A stretch of 47,005 nucleotides of DNA from Xanthobacter autotrophicus (GTDB lineage: Bacteria > Pseudomonadota > Alphaproteobacteria > Rhizobiales > Xanthobacteraceae). The stretch covers positions 1-47,005 of the forward strand of contig NZ_JAIVFN010000022.1 of assembly GCF_030015065.1 (NCBI RefSeq), given 5' to 3'. The notes under the pieces are model-generated. The model saw only the letters and a program-made list of their open reading frames with translations. It had not been told where the DNA came from and made no database searches. Both the position numbers and the translations under genes were made by a program. Shown here piece after piece: positions 45,016 to 47,005 of this stretch. Position 1 is the first letter of the stretch. Every line of letters begins with the position of its first letter.

Positions 45016-45789
45016 TCAGCCCTTGAAGGCGTTCTTGCGGGCGCGCAGCTCGGTGAAGACGGCGGCCGGCTCCGCGCCCGCCATGCCGAGGCGCTCCGCC
45101 ATGGCGGGATCGTCCGCGCGCAGGAACGGATTGGCGGCCAGCTCGTCCCCGAGGCGCGAGGGAATGGTGGGGGTGCCGGCATCCCGCTTCCTCTGCGCCT
45201 CGCCGTAGAGGCGCACGAGGGTGGGGTTTTCCGGATCCACCGTGGCGGCGAAGCGGGCATTGGCAAGGGTGTATTCGTGGCCGCTGTAGAGATGAAGGTC
45301 CTCCGGCAGCGCGCGCAGGCGCTGGAGCGAACCCCACAGCACCGGCGGCTCGCATTCCAGCGGCCGGCCGCAGCCCAGCGTGAACAGGGTGTCGCCGGCG
45401 AACAGCAGCTTCTCGCCCTCGAACAGGTAGGTGGCGGGGCCGGCGGTGTGTCCGGGCGTCTCCAGCACCCGCCCCACCAGCGAGCCCACCGCGACGGGGT
45501 CGCCGTCCACCACCTCGACATCGAGGCCGGGAATCCTGTCGGCCTCGGATTTCGGACCCACCACGGTGGCGCCGAACCGCGCCTTCACGGCCGGGATGCC
45601 CTGTGTGTGGTCGGCATGGTGGTGGGTGACGAGGATGTGGGTGAGGTTCCAGCCTTCCGCCTCCAGCGCCGCGATGACCGGGGTCGCCTCCGGCACGTCC
45701 ACCACGGCGGTCGCCTCGGTGACCGGGTCGTGGATGAGCACGGCGTAATTGTCTTCGAGGCAGGGAACGAGGCGGATCTCGGCTGGCAC
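45016..45789 (-). CDS. gloB: Hydroxyacylglutathione hydrolase (glyoxalase II)
   Basis: GloB hydrolyses S-lactoylglutathione to lactate and glutathione in methylglyoxal removal. The metallo-beta-lactamase motif THHHADHTQG, then ETPGHTAGPATYLF, FAGDTLFTLGCGR and YSGHEYTLANARFA provide the two-metal site; the C-terminal GloB extension (RKRDAGTPTIPSRLGDELAANPFLR) confirms the family. The GTG at 45789 gives the standard 257 residues; an ATG at 45864 with AGAGG just before it is an alternative. It is divergent from the methyltransferase gene. Confidence 0.94.
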   Translation of the reverse strand: MPAEIRLVPCLEDNYAVLIHDPVTEATAVVDVPEATPVIAALEAEGWNLTHILVTHHHADHTQGIPAVKARFGATVVGPKSEADRIPGLDVEVVDGDPVAVGSLVGRVLETPGHTAGPATYLFEGEKLLFAGDTLFTLGCGRPLECEPPVLWGSLQRLRALPEDLHLYSGHEYTLANARFAATVDPENPTLVRLYGEAQRKRDAGTPTIPSRLGDELAANPFLRADDPAMAERLGMAGAEPAAVFTELRARKNAFKG

Positions 45790-45946
45790 GGTCGCGGGTC
45801 TCCGGAGCGCGGGCGGAACACGAATCGGCAGGACGCCCGAATGGGTTGCGGACGCGCGCGGCATGATCCTCTATTAAGCCGCCGAGCGAAAGAGCGGCAC
45901 GCGCGCCGCGACGCGACCTCCCGCTGCGGCCGGAAGAAGAGGATCC

Positions 45947-46714
45947 ATGTTTCTCGACGTCGTCGACCTGCGCAATTTCTACGCCCAGCCCCTCGGCATC
46001 ATGACGCGGCGCCTGCTGGGCCGGGCCATCCGCTCGCGCTTCGACGACGTGACCGGCCTGAGGGTGCTGGGCCTCGGCTATGCGACGCCCTATCTGGGCG
46101 TGTTCCGCGAGGAGGCCGAGCGCTGCATCGCGGTGATGCCGGCGGCACAGGGCGTGGTGCGCTGGCCCTCCGCCGCCCCCACCCTCGCCACCCTCGCCGA
46201 CGAGACGCTGCTGCCCTTCCCCACATCGAGCATGGACCGGGTGGTGGTGGTGCATGCGCTGGAGATGACCCCCAACGCCGCCGAGATGCTGAACGAGGTG
46301 TGGCGGGTGCTGGCGCCGGGCGGCCGTCTGCTTGCCGTGGTGCCCAACCGGCGCGGGGTGTGGGCGCGCATCGACACCACGCCGTTCGGCAACGGCCGGC
46401 CGTTCTCGCGCGGGCAGGTGGTGACGCTGCTGCGGCAGGCCCTGTTCACTCCGGTGGGCTGGAACGAGGCGCTGTACGCGCCGCCGAGCCGCTGGTTCCT
46501 GCGCACGGCGGTGGCGTGGGAGCGCGTGGGCGCCCGGCTGGCCCTGCCGTTCTCCGGGGTGCTGGTGGTGGAGGCGACGAAGCAGCTCTACCGCCCGGTC
46601 CCGGCGCGCAAGCCGCGCCTCGCCCCGGCGCTGGAGCCGGCCCTGGACGGCAGCCTCGTCGGAGGAGTGGCGCCGGCGGGCCGGGTGCAGCTCCCCTTGT
46701 CCATGCGCGACTGA
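45947..46714 (+). CDS. SAM-dependent methyltransferase (class I)
   Basis: A 255-residue methyltransferase-like protein. The first motif LRVLGLGYATPYLGVF is a loose form of the glycine loop; LLPFPTSSMDRVVVVHALEM and EVWRVLAPGGRLLAVVPN match motifs II-III of the family. It begins MFLDVVDLRNFYAQPLGIMTRR, the form that stands beside gloB in Rhizobiales. The target is unknown. It is divergently paired with gloB. Confidence 0.87.
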   Translation: MFLDVVDLRNFYAQPLGIMTRRLLGRAIRSRFDDVTGLRVLGLGYATPYLGVFREEAERCIAVMPAAQGVVRWPSAAPTLATLADETLLPFPTSSMDRVVVVHALEMTPNAAEMLNEVWRVLAPGGRLLAVVPNRRGVWARIDTTPFGNGRPFSRGQVVTLLRQALFTPVGWNEALYAPPSRWFLRTAVAWERVGARLALPFSGVLVVEATKQLYRPVPARKPRLAPALEPALDGSLVGGVAPAGRVQLPLSMRD

Positions 46715-47005
46715 GGACCCTCTTTGGGACATTGGATACGACCGCAACCACGACCGGACCGTCATGCCCGGCCTTGTGCTGCGTTGCGGAGCGTCGCGCC
46801 TGGCCGACCACGTGAATGGCCGGAACCCGCAAGCTTTCGGGTCCCGTTCGCAAGGGCGGAAATCGGCAACAGCCGACTTCCGGCCCCCCGCATGACGGGG
46901 GTGAAGCGCCGAAGGAGGCTGCAAGCGCCCATCCGGCTGCATCTTCAAGCGGGCTCCAAACCCGCTCAAAGGGCTGATGGCGCGGTCCTGCCCCCTCCCC
47001 ATCCC
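46715..47005. repeat. Region of decayed inverted repeats at the window end
   Basis: This 291-base stretch shows no gene but several hairpins: CCCGCAAGCTTTCGGGT (46828-46844) and CGGAAATCGGC...GCCGACTTCCG (46857-46882), then CCCCCCGCATGACGGGGG. A segment reading GTCATGCCCGGCCTTGTGC at 46762-46780 resembles one half of a repeat frequent in rhizobial genomes. It looks like a repeat-rich spacer. Confidence 0.5.

Noticed and set aside
46824-46850. GGAAC...CGTT as another EcfG promoter at the window end
   Set aside because: The spacing is 18 bases, outside the accepted 16-17, and it lies inside a hairpin with no following gene in view.

Overview
The window is about 47 kb of high-GC bacterial chromosome, densely packed with genes on both strands, with no rRNA or tRNA genes, phage or CRISPR seen. 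The content points to an alphaproteobacterium of the Hyphomicrobiales (Rhizobiales), plausibly Xanthobacteraceae. The reasons are a PhyR/EcfG general stress response locus (known only from Alphaproteobacteria), the Tim44-like/MltA/Smr order, the obgE-proB-proA-nadD-rsfS-rlmH order, the DUF1150 and DUF1036 families, and rhizobial-type palindromic repeats bounded by CTAG. The genus is inference; no marker gene settles it.

Layout. 1-2.8 kb: EamA exporter, DUF1036 protein, TPR protein and a short bL36 gene. 2.9-9.3 kb: the housekeeping block rlmH, rsfS, nadD, proA, proB, obgE on the minus strand, interrupted between proA and proB by an oppositely oriented FG-GAP protein gene. 9.4-12.9 kb: priA, a Nudix hydrolase and the PdeM phosphoesterase. 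12.9-15.5 kb: Smr protein, MltA and Tim44-like protein. 15.8-20.1 kb: a tripartite tricarboxylate transporter (tctC-tctB-tctA) and glucokinase. 20.1-20.4 kb: two gene remnants. 20.4-22.3 kb: outer-membrane beta-barrel and Bax inhibitor-1 protein. 22.4-25.8 kb: a catabolic module of split transketolase, a cupin resembling dihydroxyacetophenone dioxygenase, and an SDR dehydrogenase. 25.9-28.6 kb: ribA, a RibD-C-like reductase and a cytochrome b561. 28.8-30.8 kb: hpf, ptsN, DUF1150 protein and small heat-shock protein. 31-35.2 kb: membrane-anchored glutamate-synthase-like protein, TIM-barrel isomerase, glutamine amidotransferase and TerB-like protein. 35.7-44.4 kb: stress region with PRC-barrel protein, hybrid histidine kinase, DUF883 protein, PhyR, a HisKA_2 sensor, KGG stress protein and EcfG. 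44.6-46.7 kb: cupin_5 protein, glyoxalase II and a methyltransferase.

The most notable features are these. A 109-bp element occurs in two identical, directly repeated copies that enclose the whole PhyR/EcfG locus. The CTAG ends of two different repeat elements supply the TAG stop codons of ecfG and obgE. The stress locus carries clear EcfG-type promoters (GGAAC, 16-17 bases, CGTT) in front of phyR, the KGG gene and ecfG, but no recognisable nepR. An AT-rich 11-bp motif is shared by the promoter regions of the transporter operon and the SDR gene, which suggests that the transporter and the transketolase/cupin/SDR module answer to one regulator.
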